A stretch of DNA of 64,000 nt from Mogibacterium sp. (GTDB lineage: Bacteria > Bacillota > Clostridia > Peptostreptococcales > Anaerovoracaceae), in NCBI GenBank assembly GCA_017433975.1, contig JAFRGD010000031.1, forward strand, positions 1 through 64,000, written 5' to 3'. Position 1 is the stretch's first letter, and each line of letters begins with the position of its first letter. The translations under genes were made by a program, and so were the position numbers. This document shows, in pieces, positions 45,911 through 54,747 of the stretch. The notes below the pieces were generated by a model. The model was not told the origin of the DNA. It saw only the letters and a program-made list of their open reading frames with translations, and did not search any database.

Positions 45911-46120
45911 ATGAGCAAAGCGTATGTGGACCCGGCGCGGTGCAAGGCCTGTGAACTGTGCATCGCGTTTTGTCCAAAGCAGGCGATCGAGATGACCAAC
46001 CATCTCAATGCGGCAGGCTACAAGCACGTGCAGGTGATCGAGGAGAAGTGTATCGGCTGTGGAATCTGTTACACCGTTTGTCCGGACATGGTCTTTACGG
46101 TGACGGAGCAGGCAAGGTAG
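45911..46120 (+). CDS. 2-oxoacid:ferredoxin oxidoreductase, delta (ferredoxin) subunit
   Basis: The 69-residue protein has two [4Fe-4S] motifs, CKACELCIAFCP and CIGCGICYTVCP, and no other domain. It transfers electrons from the catalytic subunits to free ferredoxin. The ATG at 45911 follows AAAGGAGGG. It is the first gene of a D-A-B-C operon, with 10 nt to the alpha gene. The order and sizes fit the four-subunit KOR/VOR class; the 2-oxoacid used is not clear. Confidence 0.9.
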   Translation: MSKAYVDPARCKACELCIAFCPKQAIEMTNHLNAAGYKHVQVIEEKCIGCGICYTVCPDMVFTVTEQAR

Positions 46121-46130
46121 GAGGTGCAGC

Positions 46131-47198
46131 ATGGGTGACATGGTCAAAGGCAACATCGCCATCGCAGAGGCGGCGGTTCGTGCCGGAATCGAAGTATACG
46201 CAGGGTATCCGATCACACCTTCCACCGAGACGATGGAATACCTCTCAGCAAGGATGCCGGAACTCGGAAGGACGTTCATCCAGTCGGAGAGCGAACTCGC
46301 GGCGATCAACATCGTCATGGGCGTCTCCGCGTGCGGCCGCAGAGTCCTGACGGCGTCGTCCGGCCCTGGAATTTCGCTCAAGCAGGAGGGCATTTCCTAC
46401 ATGCAGCAGCTGAACCTCCCGGCGGTCATCCTGAACGTCGTCCGCTGGGGCAACGGCCTCGGCTCGCTGGACGCTTCTCAGACGGATTACCTCCGCGAGA
46501 CGCGCGGCGGTGGAAACGGCGACTATCGCAACATCGTCCTCGCGCCGTCTACAGTTCAGGAAGGCGTCGATCTCATATATGAGGCTTTCGACATCGCCGA
46601 AAAATACAGAACGATCGTAGTTGTAATGACCGACAGCGGCCTCGGACAGATGATGGAGCCTTGCGAATATCCGGACTTCCGCGAGATTACCAAGTGCAGC
46701 TGGGGACTTGACGGGTCATACAGCGTGAAAAGAGGAAACTTCCTCGGCAGAGACATCCAGGCGGAGTCCGACGCGTATATCACCAAGGTCAGAGAGATAC
46801 GCGAGAACGAGCAGCGCTGGTTCGCGGCGGGCCTCGAGGACGCGGAGTGCGTATTTGTCGCGGCAGGCATGCCGGGCCGCGTCATGGAAGGCCTGATTGA
46901 GGAGATGAGAGCCGAAGGTAACAAAGTCGGTCTGATCCGTCCGATCATTGTCTGGCCGTATCCGGACAAGGCGTTCGCGGAGCTCCGCGCGATGAATCCG
47001 AATGTCAAGGGCTTCATCACAGTGGAAACCAACGGCGAGGGCCAGATGATCGAAGACGTGGCGCTTTACGCGAAAAAGAACGGCTTTGGCATGGTACCGT
47101 GCTATGCGATCACGCAGGCGTGCGGCGTTCCAAAGGACGACATGGTCAAGGAAGCGTTCGCGAAGATCGTCCGCGGCGAGAAGAAGGAGGTGTTCTAA
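46131..47198 (+). CDS. 2-oxoacid:ferredoxin oxidoreductase, alpha subunit
   Basis: The 355-residue subunit has the N-terminal pyrimidine-binding domain with GYPITPSTE, the glutamate-bearing ESELAAINIVMG and TASSGPGISLKQE, and a C-terminal transketolase-like domain. Together with the beta subunit it binds thiamine diphosphate and CoA and oxidatively decarboxylates a 2-oxoacid to acyl-CoA. GGAGGTG precedes the ATG. It is 1 nt from the next gene, so the two are tightly coupled. It is a paralogue of 54964-56049. Confidence 0.93.
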   Translation: MGDMVKGNIAIAEAAVRAGIEVYAGYPITPSTETMEYLSARMPELGRTFIQSESELAAINIVMGVSACGRRVLTASSGPGISLKQEGISYMQQLNLPAVILNVVRWGNGLGSLDASQTDYLRETRGGGNGDYRNIVLAPSTVQEGVDLIYEAFDIAEKYRTIVVVMTDSGLGQMMEPCEYPDFREITKCSWGLDGSYSVKRGNFLGRDIQAESDAYITKVREIRENEQRWFAAGLEDAECVFVAAGMPGRVMEGLIEEMRAEGNKVGLIRPIIVWPYPDKAFAELRAMNPNVKGFITVETNGEGQMIEDVALYAKKNGFGMVPCYAITQACGVPKDDMVKEAFAKIVRGEKKEVF

Positions 47199-47199
47199 T

Positions 47200-47940
47200 A
47201 TGGCAATCGAAAAGCATGCTCCACAGGCAGTGAATCCTGCGATGTTCTGCGCCGGCTGCGGGCACGGCGTTCTGCTCCGCCTCATCGGCGAGTGCCTCGA
47301 GGAGTACGGCGTTGAAAAAAAGACGCTGGTCGCCATCGGCGTCGGGTGCAGCTGTCACCTCAAGACCGGCATCAACTGCGACCTCATCCAGTCTCCGCAC
47401 GGCAGAGCCGCGGCGGTCGCGACCGGTATGAGAAGGGCCGAGCCGGACATGTTCGTCTTCACCTATCAGGGCGACGGCGACGCGTACAACATCGGCATCG
47501 CGGAGACGCTGAACGCGGCCTACCGCAATGAGAACATCTGCGTCTTCACCGTAAATAACACAAACTTCGGTATGACCGGCGGCCAGATGAGCTGGTGTAC
47601 GATGCCAGGCCAGAAGACGACGACCTCGCCGAGCGGCCGTGACATCTCGATCACCGGCGCGCCGATCAAGGTGCCGGAGCTCATCGCGACGAGCTTTGCC
47701 CCTGCATACGTCGCCAGAGGCTGCGTCGCGGGACCAAAGGAGATCAATCAGCTCAAGGGCTTCATCAAGAACGCGTTTGAGGCGCAGCTGAACCACGAAG
47801 GGTATTCGATGGTCGAGGTCCTTTCGACCTGCCCGACCAACTGGGGCATGAAGCCGCTGCAGGCGCAGAAGCACATGCTCGAGAACGTCGCACCGTATTA
47901 CACCATCGGTGAGATCAAGCCAAGAAAGGGGGCGAACTAA
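47200..47940 (+). CDS. 2-oxoacid:ferredoxin oxidoreductase, beta (TPP-binding) subunit
   Basis: The 246-residue subunit has an N-terminal FCAGCGHG motif, then the thiamine diphosphate motif YQGDGDAYNIG...NN, followed by FGMTGGQ. The ATG at 47200 overlaps no coding sequence and follows AAGGAGG inside the end of the alpha gene. The longer frame from 47086 is an out-of-frame extension into alpha and is rejected. It is about as long as other KOR/VOR beta subunits, which lack their own ferredoxin domain. Confidence 0.93.
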   Translation: MAIEKHAPQAVNPAMFCAGCGHGVLLRLIGECLEEYGVEKKTLVAIGVGCSCHLKTGINCDLIQSPHGRAAAVATGMRRAEPDMFVFTYQGDGDAYNIGIAETLNAAYRNENICVFTVNNTNFGMTGGQMSWCTMPGQKTTTSPSGRDISITGAPIKVPELIATSFAPAYVARGCVAGPKEINQLKGFIKNAFEAQLNHEGYSMVEVLSTCPTNWGMKPLQAQKHMLENVAPYYTIGEIKPRKGAN

Positions 47941-47941
47941 G

Positions 47942-48481
47942 ATGCGTGAGATCGTGTTTGCAGGCTTCGGAGGACAGGGCATCCTCACCGCGGGACTGAT
48001 CATCTCCCAGATCGCCCTTTATTCGGGCAACAACGCCACCTGGATGCCGGCGTACGGCGCAGCGATGCGCGGCGGCACGGCGAACTGCACCGTACACTAC
48101 GGGGAGGGCAAGGTGTCCAATCCGGGCCAGCAGAAACCGGACCTCCTGCTCGCCATGAACGAACCTTCTTATAAGAAATTCCAGGGTATCGTCCGCCCGG
48201 GCGGCATCATTCTATACAACTCCGACATGATCGGCGAGCTTCCTCCGACCAAGGAGGGCGTCACCGCCGTCGGCGTTCCGTGCAATACGCTGGCGGATGA
48301 GGTCGGCAACCCGAAGGGCGCGAACATCGCCATGGTCGGCGCGATCTGCAAGCTGCTCGGTGACTTTGAATACCAGGCGGGCATCGACGGCATGAACGAC
48401 ATGTTCCGCAAGAAAGGTAAGAATAAATATGAAGCCCTGAACGTCAAGGCGTTCGAAGCGGGGTATAATTACGTTGGGTAA
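47942..48481 (+). CDS. 2-oxoacid:ferredoxin oxidoreductase, gamma subunit
   Basis: The 179-residue subunit starts MREIVFAGFGGQGIL, the nearly invariant gamma-domain opening, and has AYGAAMRGGTANC and GNPKGANIAMVGA, which help bind CoA and close the active site. Its ATG directly follows the beta stop. The operon ends with the terminator at 48539. The whole DABC set is duplicated at 54748-57350 with a different sequence, so the two enzymes probably use different 2-oxoacids. Confidence 0.93.
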   Translation: MREIVFAGFGGQGILTAGLIISQIALYSGNNATWMPAYGAAMRGGTANCTVHYGEGKVSNPGQQKPDLLLAMNEPSYKKFQGIVRPGGIILYNSDMIGELPPTKEGVTAVGVPCNTLADEVGNPKGANIAMVGAICKLLGDFEYQAGIDGMNDMFRKKGKNKYEALNVKAFEAGYNYVG

Positions 48482-48538
48482 CGTTGATTGGTTTTCATCA
48501 CACGTAAGCATATACGCGCAGTAGAATAAATGCTCAAA

Positions 48539-48577
48539 GAAAAAGCCGAAAAGCACAATTGCTCTTCGGCTTTTTCT
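48539..48577 (+). terminator. Terminator of the first oxidoreductase operon
   Basis: AAAAAGCCGAA (48540-48550) pairs with TTCGGCTTTTT (48565-48575); an inner AGC/GCT closes the loop. The T run is part of the right arm. Confidence 0.88.
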
Positions 48578-48632
48578 GTAAATGTGATTGATAAAGAAAG
48601 GAGAATGGATTTATGTAGAATAATCCATTGAG

Positions 48633-49946
48633 TTAATCAACTGCTTTGTAGATATTCTTGCAATGCGTTTCTTTCACGACGAGCATGCAGATCAGGCATA
48701 CGATTTGAAGAACGAAGATAAATATCAGAGATGATCTGTACAGTGCAGCGTTGCTCAGCGCGCTCCCGGAAAGCCGGTCGATGTTGATGCCTATGATCGT
48801 CGGGAAGAAGGACGCGATGAGCATGCCGAATGCATTAATAAAGCCTACGGATACGCCAACTTCCTGCGGGTTGTTGATCTCGCGGATGACGGAGAAGCAG
48901 AGCGAAATCGAACTGAAGGTAAATCCGGTCAGCAGAAGAACTGTGGTCAGAAGCCACGGCCTGACGGACAAAGTATCCATGCCGAATACGAGAAGCGCCC
49001 AGTTGACCGTCGAGATGGCAGACATCACGATCAGCGGAATCTTACGGCTGTTTAACGCCCCTGAGATGAAACCGATGGAGAATGTACCTACTGCCATTCC
49101 GGCAAGCAGCAGAGTTGTATATTTGGAAGCGGTGACCATATCATATTGGTAAACGTCCTGAATGTAGGATACCGCCCAGGTACCGGCAAAAGCGGAGTGC
49201 GTTCCCATGTAGATTGAAAAGCCAATCATCAGCGGCCAGTTTTGCTTGTTTTTCAGAACCCGCTTTATGACCTGCAGCACTTGCGGACGGGCTTTCTTTA
49301 TGACCGGTCTGCTCGCTTTGCCTTCGATTTCTTCGATCGTCGGAAGGCCCATGTCCGCTGGGGAATTCTTTATGAATTTAAAGCACAGAACAGCGAGAAC
49401 GATGGATACACCGGCCAGAACGCGAAACGTATTTCTCCAGGAAATCGCTGCAATCAGGAAAACCAGCGGGGCCTGAGAAGCAATGCTGCCGAGGCTGCCG
49501 GCCAGACTTCCCATACACGATATCACTCCTCGCTCTTTATCCCGAAACCATTGTGTAACGTTCTTTTGAAGACAAATGATCGGACCGGATACCCCTGCAC
49601 CGATGAGGACTCTTCCAATGCATAAAGCTGCAAAGTTCGGTGCGAGTGAGAAAACAATAGCGCCAATTGCCGTTACAAAACAGCCGGTGATTATCGTCTT
49701 TCGAACTCCGACAGAATCAACCAGGATGCCGGTTGGGATCTGCATGATAACATAAGGGTAGAAATACATAGAGCTTAAAATTGAGAAAGATGTCGCCGTC
49801 ATTGGAAAGGAGGCGGCCAGGTCTGCCTTCATCACGCCTACTGCAGAGCGGTAGAAAAATACTAGAAAGTTTGCGAATGCTAGCAACAGAAACACAACCC
49901 ATCGATATCGCAATACTTTTTTGACGTCTTCTTGATTATTATTCAT
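48633..49946 (-). CDS. MFS transporter
   Basis: The 437-residue carrier has 12 predicted helices, with FLVFFYRSAVGVMKADL in helix 1 and MQIPTGILVDSVGVRK at loop 2-3; these closely parallel the carriers at 35083 and 43780. It is divergent from an aminotransferase and shares a symmetric promoter region with it, so the two are probably co-regulated by a GntR protein encoded nearby. That pairing suggests uptake of the amino acid, or export of the acid, of the same pathway. AGAGGT precedes the ATG. Confidence 0.82.
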   Translation of the reverse strand: MNNNQEDVKKVLRYRWVVFLLLAFANFLVFFYRSAVGVMKADLAASFPMTATSFSILSSMYFYPYVIMQIPTGILVDSVGVRKTIITGCFVTAIGAIVFSLAPNFAALCIGRVLIGAGVSGPIICLQKNVTQWFRDKERGVISCMGSLAGSLGSIASQAPLVFLIAAISWRNTFRVLAGVSIVLAVLCFKFIKNSPADMGLPTIEEIEGKASRPVIKKARPQVLQVIKRVLKNKQNWPLMIGFSIYMGTHSAFAGTWAVSYIQDVYQYDMVTASKYTTLLLAGMAVGTFSIGFISGALNSRKIPLIVMSAISTVNWALLVFGMDTLSVRPWLLTTVLLLTGFTFSSISLCFSVIREINNPQEVGVSVGFINAFGMLIASFFPTIIGINIDRLSGSALSNAALYRSSLIFIFVLQIVCLICMLVVKETHCKNIYKAVD

Positions 49947-49972
49947 GACATTACCTCTGAATATCTGTTTGA

Positions 49973-50080
49973 TATGCTGTTCTTACCAATTTTAAAAGAT
50001 ATATGTAATTTTGTCAATAGTAATATTGACAAATGCATGCATTGTGTGCTTAAATCAAGAAAATTGGTAACAACACCAAT
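49973..50080. promoter_or_regulatory. Symmetric divergent promoters with GntR-type operators
   Basis: TTGTCAATA (50011-50019) and TATTGACAA (50024-50032) form a palindrome holding back-to-back -35 elements. The plus side is TTGACA-N18-TTAAAT (50026-50055); the minus side is TTGACA-N17-TAAAAT (50017-49989). Next to each -10 is an ATTGGT-N6 operator half: perfect ATTGGT-N6-ACCAAT at 50063-50080, and ATTGGT-N6-AGCATA on the minus strand at 49990-49973. Confidence 0.75.
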
Positions 50081-50115
50081 ACATCATAGCGCAATCATTC
50101 AAACAGGAGGCAAAA

Positions 50116-51315
50116 ATGGAAAATATTCAGTTTGCGGAAAGAATGGGTTCGATCCGGACCAGCGTTGTCAGAGAACTGGCGAAGTACCTTTCCGACCCTG
50201 AGGTCATTTCGTTCAGCGGCGGAAACCCGGCAAACAGTTCCTTCCCGGTCGAGCAGGTGGATGAGATTACACACGATCTTCTGATGACCAAGGGAAGACA
50301 ACTGTTACAGTATGGTACGACGAGTGGTTACAAGCCGCTGATTGAGGCGTATATTGAACACATTGCTGCGCCAAAAGGACTCGCGGTATCCGAAGACCAT
50401 GTCATCACTCTGACCGGTTCAATGCAAGGCCTTGATCTGCTTTGCAAGGTATTGCTTAATCCAGGGGACACCGTTCTTGTGGAAGCGCCAACATTCGCCG
50501 GAGCTCTCAACGTGTTCAGAATCTATCAGGCGAACATCGTCAGCGTTGACATGGATGACGAAGGAATCATGGTCGATCAGCTGGAAGAGATTTTTAAAAC
50601 GCAGTCTCCAAAACTGTTCTACTGCATTCCTACTTTCCAGAATCCGACAGGAAAGACGTTGGGACTGGAGCGGCGTAAGAGCATCGCGGAACTGGCCTAT
50701 AAGTATAACGTAATTGTAATCGAAGATGATCCATATGGTGACCTTCGCTTTTCCGGAGAGGCAGTCCCGCCAATCAAGATTTTTGATCCGGACGACCGCA
50801 TCATTTATCTGAACAGCTTTTCCAAGATCCTCTCACCAGGCCTCCGCGTTGCGACGATGCTCGGCAACCCGGAAATCCTTAAGAAAGCCTGCGTTGCAAA
50901 GCAGAGCTGCGATACGCACACCGCAAACCTGAACCAGGCAATCGCGGCGGAATTTCTGAACCGCGGCCTGCTTCCGGGACATCTCGCGAAGATTCTTCCT
51001 CCGTATAAGGTTCAACTGGACACCATGCTGAAGGCGATGGATGATCACTTCCCGAGCTGCTGCTCCTACACGCGTCCGGAAGGCGGGCTGTTCATCTGGG
51101 GCGAGTTCCAGAAGGACATCAACATGACGGACATGATGTACAAAGCGATCCAGGAAGAAAAGGTTGCGTTCGTTCCTGGGCAGACATATTTCGTCGGCGA
51201 CACACAAAAAAGAGCCGGAACGTTCCGACTCAATTTCTCAAATGCCACGGTGGATCAGATCAATGACGGTATCCGCCGGCTCGGAAGACTCTTCCGGGAG
51301 GTCATAGCTGAGTAA
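50116..51315 (+). CDS. PLP-dependent aminotransferase (2-aminoadipate/ARO8-like)
   Basis: The 399-residue fold-type I enzyme begins with an ISFSGGNPANSSFP region typical of LysN/ARO8/MocR-type aminotransferases. It has PTFQNPTG, IEDDPYGDLRF and the Schiff-base lysine in NSFSKILSPGLR (K237). Such enzymes accept aromatic, branched-chain or 2-aminoadipate substrates. GGAGG precedes the ATG. With the divergent MFS carrier and the oxidoreductase operons it would feed 2-oxoacids into the fermentation pathway. Its last 14 bp overlap the end of the convergent GntR gene. Confidence 0.88.
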   Translation: MENIQFAERMGSIRTSVVRELAKYLSDPEVISFSGGNPANSSFPVEQVDEITHDLLMTKGRQLLQYGTTSGYKPLIEAYIEHIAAPKGLAVSEDHVITLTGSMQGLDLLCKVLLNPGDTVLVEAPTFAGALNVFRIYQANIVSVDMDDEGIMVDQLEEIFKTQSPKLFYCIPTFQNPTGKTLGLERRKSIAELAYKYNVIVIEDDPYGDLRFSGEAVPPIKIFDPDDRIIYLNSFSKILSPGLRVATMLGNPEILKKACVAKQSCDTHTANLNQAIAAEFLNRGLLPGHLAKILPPYKVQLDTMLKAMDDHFPSCCSYTRPEGGLFIWGEFQKDINMTDMMYKAIQEEKVAFVPGQTYFVGDTQKRAGTFRLNFSNATVDQINDGIRRLGRLFREVIAE

Positions 51316-52009
51316 CTTCATTGATGTGCTGTCTCGCGCACTCCTGTGCGCGGGCAGCATCTTTTTTTATGATGGAATCCAGCATTTCTCTGTGCTGGCT
51401 GATGATCCGCTGATTCCGCACGAGGAGGTCTTCCTGTGGAACACCCAACGTACCGGGAAGGTTGATTTCGTAACCGACTTCGCTGACCAGGCATGTGAGG
51501 ATATACATTACCTGGTTATAGGTTGAGCGGGCAATCGCCTTGTTGAATTCGATTCCGCGGAACATGAATTTCTGCTGGTCCCCAATCTGCGCCTCGGACG
51601 CGTTGAGGACCGTTTTCATGACTTCGATGTCACGGTCTGACCGCCGTTCAGCAGCCCATTTGATTGAAATGAGTTCACAGACGTTCCTGAGGGCACGCAA
51701 GTCCTCTCTGCTGACCAGGTCCTGACGAAGCATGTCTTTGAGGGCGCGCTCGGCTTCGACTGTGGATAGTTTGTTTACAACGGTTCCGCTTCCGGCGGAA
51801 ATGGTCACGTAGTTCTTGCTTGCGAGCATTTTGAGCGCTTCTCTAATTGTTGGCCTGCTGCACTGGAATATTTCAATCAGCTCCCGCTCCGGAGGCAATT
51901 TATCCCCGGCAGCCAGTTCTCCGCTCAGAATCTTATCTCTGATCTGATCGTAAACGACTTCGAATGCTTTCTTTTTTCTTACTTCTTTAAAACTCGAATG
52001 ATTTGCCAT
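51302..52009 (-). CDS. GntR/FadR-family transcriptional regulator
   Basis: The 235-residue protein has an N-terminal winged helix with IRDKILSGELAAGDKLPPER and CSRPTIREALKML, then an all-helical FCD-type ligand-binding domain. The binding motif of such regulators is often TGGTnnnACCA-like, which fits the ATTGGT-N6-ACCAAT sites flanking this gene pair. It is co-directional with the second GntR gene, 37 nt downstream of it. It overlaps the aminotransferase end by 14 bp tail to tail. Confidence 0.87.
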   Translation of the reverse strand: MANHSSFKEVRKKKAFEVVYDQIRDKILSGELAAGDKLPPERELIEIFQCSRPTIREALKMLASKNYVTISAGSGTVVNKLSTVEAERALKDMLRQDLVSREDLRALRNVCELISIKWAAERRSDRDIEVMKTVLNASEAQIGDQQKFMFRGIEFNKAIARSTYNQVMYILTCLVSEVGYEINLPGTLGVPQEDLLVRNQRIISQHREMLDSIIKKDAARAQECARQHINEVTQL

Positions 52010-52046
52010 GGTGAACTAATCCTTTCTGTTTCATCGGTGACAGCGG

Positions 52047-52775
52047 TTACGGCAGCACCGTAAAATCGTTCTGCTCCAGAGGAAACGGCCACATCTGCCA
52101 GCAGGCCTCAGACATTTCTCTTGCGCCGGCGGGGTCTGCATCGCGAAGCCTTGCGAAGAGCGCCTTATGCAACTCGTATTCCTTTTGAAGCCGGGAAGGA
52201 TCGCAAACTGCGTCAGCAGGCGGTTCAATCATTTCGGTGATCGCATCCCATGCGATCGAAAAGAGCGGATTGTGAGCAGCGTGAATCAGGGTTTTCCGGA
52301 ATGTGAAGAAATCAAGGAAAAAAGCGGATGCGTCGCGAACATCGGATTCCATGGAAGAAAGGCAGCGGTTTAACGAAACCAGATCTTCCCAGGTGCGCTT
52401 CCGAACGATTTCCCCAATGAACATCGGCTCCGAATGACTCATGAACTCGTAGATATCGTAGAACGGAATCTGGCGGTATTTCATGAGTTCAATGAGCGGA
52501 GCCTCCAGCGGATTCGTATCCGGCTCCAGTACGACTGCGCCTTCTCCGGGAATGACCCGGATCAATCCGGAACTCTCAAGCATGCGGAGCGCTTCACGAA
52601 CCGTCGGGAGACTCCGCTTATAGATTGACATCATCTGCCGCTCAGAAGGCAGCATTTCTCCCGGCTTTAACTCACCGGAAATGATCATTTCGCGAATCTG
52701 ATCAAAGATGACATCCGAAATGCGTTCCACTTTGACGGGTGAAAATCCGAGTTTGTTATTAGTAGGACTTGACAT
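52047..52775 (-). CDS. GntR/FadR-family transcriptional regulator
   Basis: The 242-residue protein has a winged helix with IREMIISGELKPGEMLPSER and RSLPTVREALRML, and a helical effector domain. The ATG at 52775 has GGAGAT upstream; in-frame starts at 52790 and 52796 are possible but less well placed. Its upstream region contains TTACCAAA and TTTGGTAA half sites (about 52801-52822), suggesting autoregulation. Two GntR regulators with similar sites could compete, act as a heteromer, or sense different intermediates. Confidence 0.85.
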   Translation of the reverse strand: MSSPTNNKLGFSPVKVERISDVIFDQIREMIISGELKPGEMLPSERQMMSIYKRSLPTVREALRMLESSGLIRVIPGEGAVVLEPDTNPLEAPLIELMKYRQIPFYDIYEFMSHSEPMFIGEIVRKRTWEDLVSLNRCLSSMESDVRDASAFFLDFFTFRKTLIHAAHNPLFSIAWDAITEMIEPPADAVCDPSRLQKEYELHKALFARLRDADPAGAREMSEACWQMWPFPLEQNDFTVLP

Positions 52776-52916
52776 GTTACGAATCTCCATTCCCAAATAT
52801 TTACCAAATTATACTTTTGGTAAGAATAAAAAGTCAATAGAAAAGTAAAAATGAGGTGGAAGGTTGCACCTACGGGAAAAAAACAAAAGAAATAAGTGTT
52901 AAAATTGCTGTAATAA

Positions 52917-52970
52917 TTGACATTTGGAAATGAATGTGATTAAATATAGAAAATTGGTAAGAACAGCAAT
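52917..52970 (+). promoter_or_regulatory. Promoter and GntR-type operator of the kinase operon
   Basis: TTGACA (52917-52922), a 17-nt spacer and TTAAAT (52940-52945) are followed by ATTGGT-N6-AGCAAT (52953-52970). The whole leader is similar to that of the aminotransferase gene at 50053-50096. Confidence 0.75.
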
Positions 52971-53001
52971 ACAACATAACATAATCGCACAGGAGTAGAA
53001 T

Positions 53002-54072
53002 ATGGAAAAGAGAATCCTCATAATCAATCTAGGATCCACATCGACCAAAGTTGCAGTCTATGAAGACAGCACATTGCTGTTTCAAGAAAATGTATCACAC
53101 GATCAGGACGATTTGAAAGACTTCCGTTGGTGCACGGACCAGGTCGACTACAGAAGAGAGGCGATCATGGACGTCCTCGCAAAGAGATCATTTGACCTGA
53201 ATCAGCTGGATGCAATCTGCTCTCGCGGCGGAAGGATCCCGCCATGCAAGCCGGGTGCTGTCGTGGTCAATCAGGAGATGGTCGACTACTTTTACAATCT
53301 TCCGGACAATAGCCACATTTCCGGGGCCGGATGCATCATCGCTTACCAGATTGCAGAACCTCTGAACATACCTGCGTACATCTATGACCCGACTTCGGTC
53401 GACGAGATGGCTCCGATTGCCAGGGTCAGCGGTCTGCCGGAGATTCCGAGATTCACAGTAGGCCATACATTGAACACCAGAGCGATGGCGATCAAGTGCG
53501 CCAAAGAGATCATTGGTAAGCCTTTTGAGGACTGCACCATGATCGTTGCTCACATCGGCGGCGGGAGCTCGGTAAGATTATTCTATAAAGGGGTGTGCAT
53601 CGACGCGATCAACGATGATAACGGCGGCTTCAGCCCGGAACGGACCGGCGGCATCGCTGCGGTTCCTCTGGTCCAGCTGTGCTTCAGCGGAAAGTATACC
53701 AAAGAGAAACTGATCAAAACCATCCGGGGCGGCGGTGGATTGAAAGCGAATCTCGGGACGAGCAACGCGTTGGAAATCGAGAAACGCATCGCAAACGGAG
53801 ATGAGCACGCAAAGCTGGTTTACGAAGCCATGGCCTACGGCCTTGCGAAAGACATCGGTCAGATGGCGGTACCGGTTGCCGGCAAAGTGGACCGGATCAT
53901 CCTGACGGGAGGCGTTGCAAAGTCGGCTTATATCACCAATTACATCAGCGACCTTGTATCCTTCATCGCAAAGGTCGAAATCATGCCGGGTGAAAACGAG
54001 ATTGAGGCCTTGGCGGCAGGCGCATTGCGCGTATTGCAAGGAGAAGAAACAGCACGTGTTTTTACAATATAG
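53002..54072 (+). CDS. Butyrate kinase / branched-chain acid kinase-like
   Basis: The 356-residue ASKHA kinase begins ILIINLGSTSTKVAVYED, the phosphate-1 motif of acetate and butyrate kinases, and contains HIGGGSSVRL, FSPERTGGI and a C-terminal LTGGVAKS adenosine motif. Its length and PGAVVVNQEMV stretch fit the butyrate kinase branch rather than acetate kinase. It converts an acyl-phosphate and ADP to the acid and ATP. It is followed by a PduL-type transacylase instead of the usual Ptb. CAGGAG precedes the ATG. Acyl specificity is not predictable here. Confidence 0.88.
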   Translation: MEKRILIINLGSTSTKVAVYEDSTLLFQENVSHDQDDLKDFRWCTDQVDYRREAIMDVLAKRSFDLNQLDAICSRGGRIPPCKPGAVVVNQEMVDYFYNLPDNSHISGAGCIIAYQIAEPLNIPAYIYDPTSVDEMAPIARVSGLPEIPRFTVGHTLNTRAMAIKCAKEIIGKPFEDCTMIVAHIGGGSSVRLFYKGVCIDAINDDNGGFSPERTGGIAAVPLVQLCFSGKYTKEKLIKTIRGGGGLKANLGTSNALEIEKRIANGDEHAKLVYEAMAYGLAKDIGQMAVPVAGKVDRIILTGGVAKSAYITNYISDLVSFIAKVEIMPGENEIEALAAGALRVLQGEETARVFTI

Positions 54073-54092
54073 ATAAACGGAGGGAGTGGAAA

Positions 54093-54677
54093 ATGAAAAC
54101 CAAAGAAGCAGGAATCGAAGTAAGCGCAAGACACGTACATCTCTGCCAGGCTGATGTCGAGAAGCTGTTCGGCGAAGGCTATGAGCTGACCAAACACCAT
54201 GACATTACCGGCGCGTTCGTCGCGAACGAGAAGGTCGTCCTGATTGGACCAAAGAGATCGATTCAGAAGGTGTCGATTCTCGGACCGACGAGAAAAGAGA
54301 CTCAGGTAGAGGTATCGCTCACGGATGCGAGAACACTCGGCGTTGAGGCTAAGATCAGACTGTCCGGCGACCTCGCGGGCACCAGCGGCATCAAGCTCGC
54401 TACCATGGACGGCGCGACCGAGATCGAAATCGACCATGGCGTCATCGCTGCAAAGAGACATCTCCACTGTGCAGCTGCAGACGCGGAAGAGCTCGGGATC
54501 AAGAGCGGAGACATCGTCAAGCTGAGCATCAAGACGGACATGGCGAGAAACCTCGTCTTTGATGATGTGGAAGTCAGAGTCGGAAAAGCGCCGGCGAGCG
54601 TAGTGCATATCGACACCGATGAGGGCAACGCATGCGGCATCGGGAAGGCGGGCGTTTGCACCGTAATTGTAGAGTAA
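54093..54677 (+). CDS. PduL-type phosphotransacylase
   Basis: The 194-residue protein has the twin histidine pairs that bind zinc in PduL: SARHVHL (H14, H16) and KRHLHC (H123, H125), plus KSGD and a closing CGIGKAGVC region. PduL swaps phosphate for CoA on acyl-CoA. No N-terminal microcompartment targeting peptide precedes the first domain, and no shell-protein genes are nearby, so it should act in the cytosol. It lies 20 nt after the Buk-type kinase, with CGGAGGG, implying that the two act in series. Arg codons are nearly all AGA. Confidence 0.9.
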   Translation: MKTKEAGIEVSARHVHLCQADVEKLFGEGYELTKHHDITGAFVANEKVVLIGPKRSIQKVSILGPTRKETQVEVSLTDARTLGVEAKIRLSGDLAGTSGIKLATMDGATEIEIDHGVIAAKRHLHCAAADAEELGIKSGDIVKLSIKTDMARNLVFDDVEVRVGKAPASVVHIDTDEGNACGIGKAGVCTVIVE

Positions 54678-54747
54678 TGGATATTACCAGAAGCAGGATC
54701 ATGTTAACTCATTTTTAAATATAAAAACAAAAACAAGGAGGTAAAAA

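Noticed and set aside
53002..54677. Ethanolamine or propanediol microcompartment locus, suggested by PduL
   Set aside because: No shell proteins, no aldehyde dehydrogenase and no targeting peptide on PduL; the kinase is of the butyrate type.
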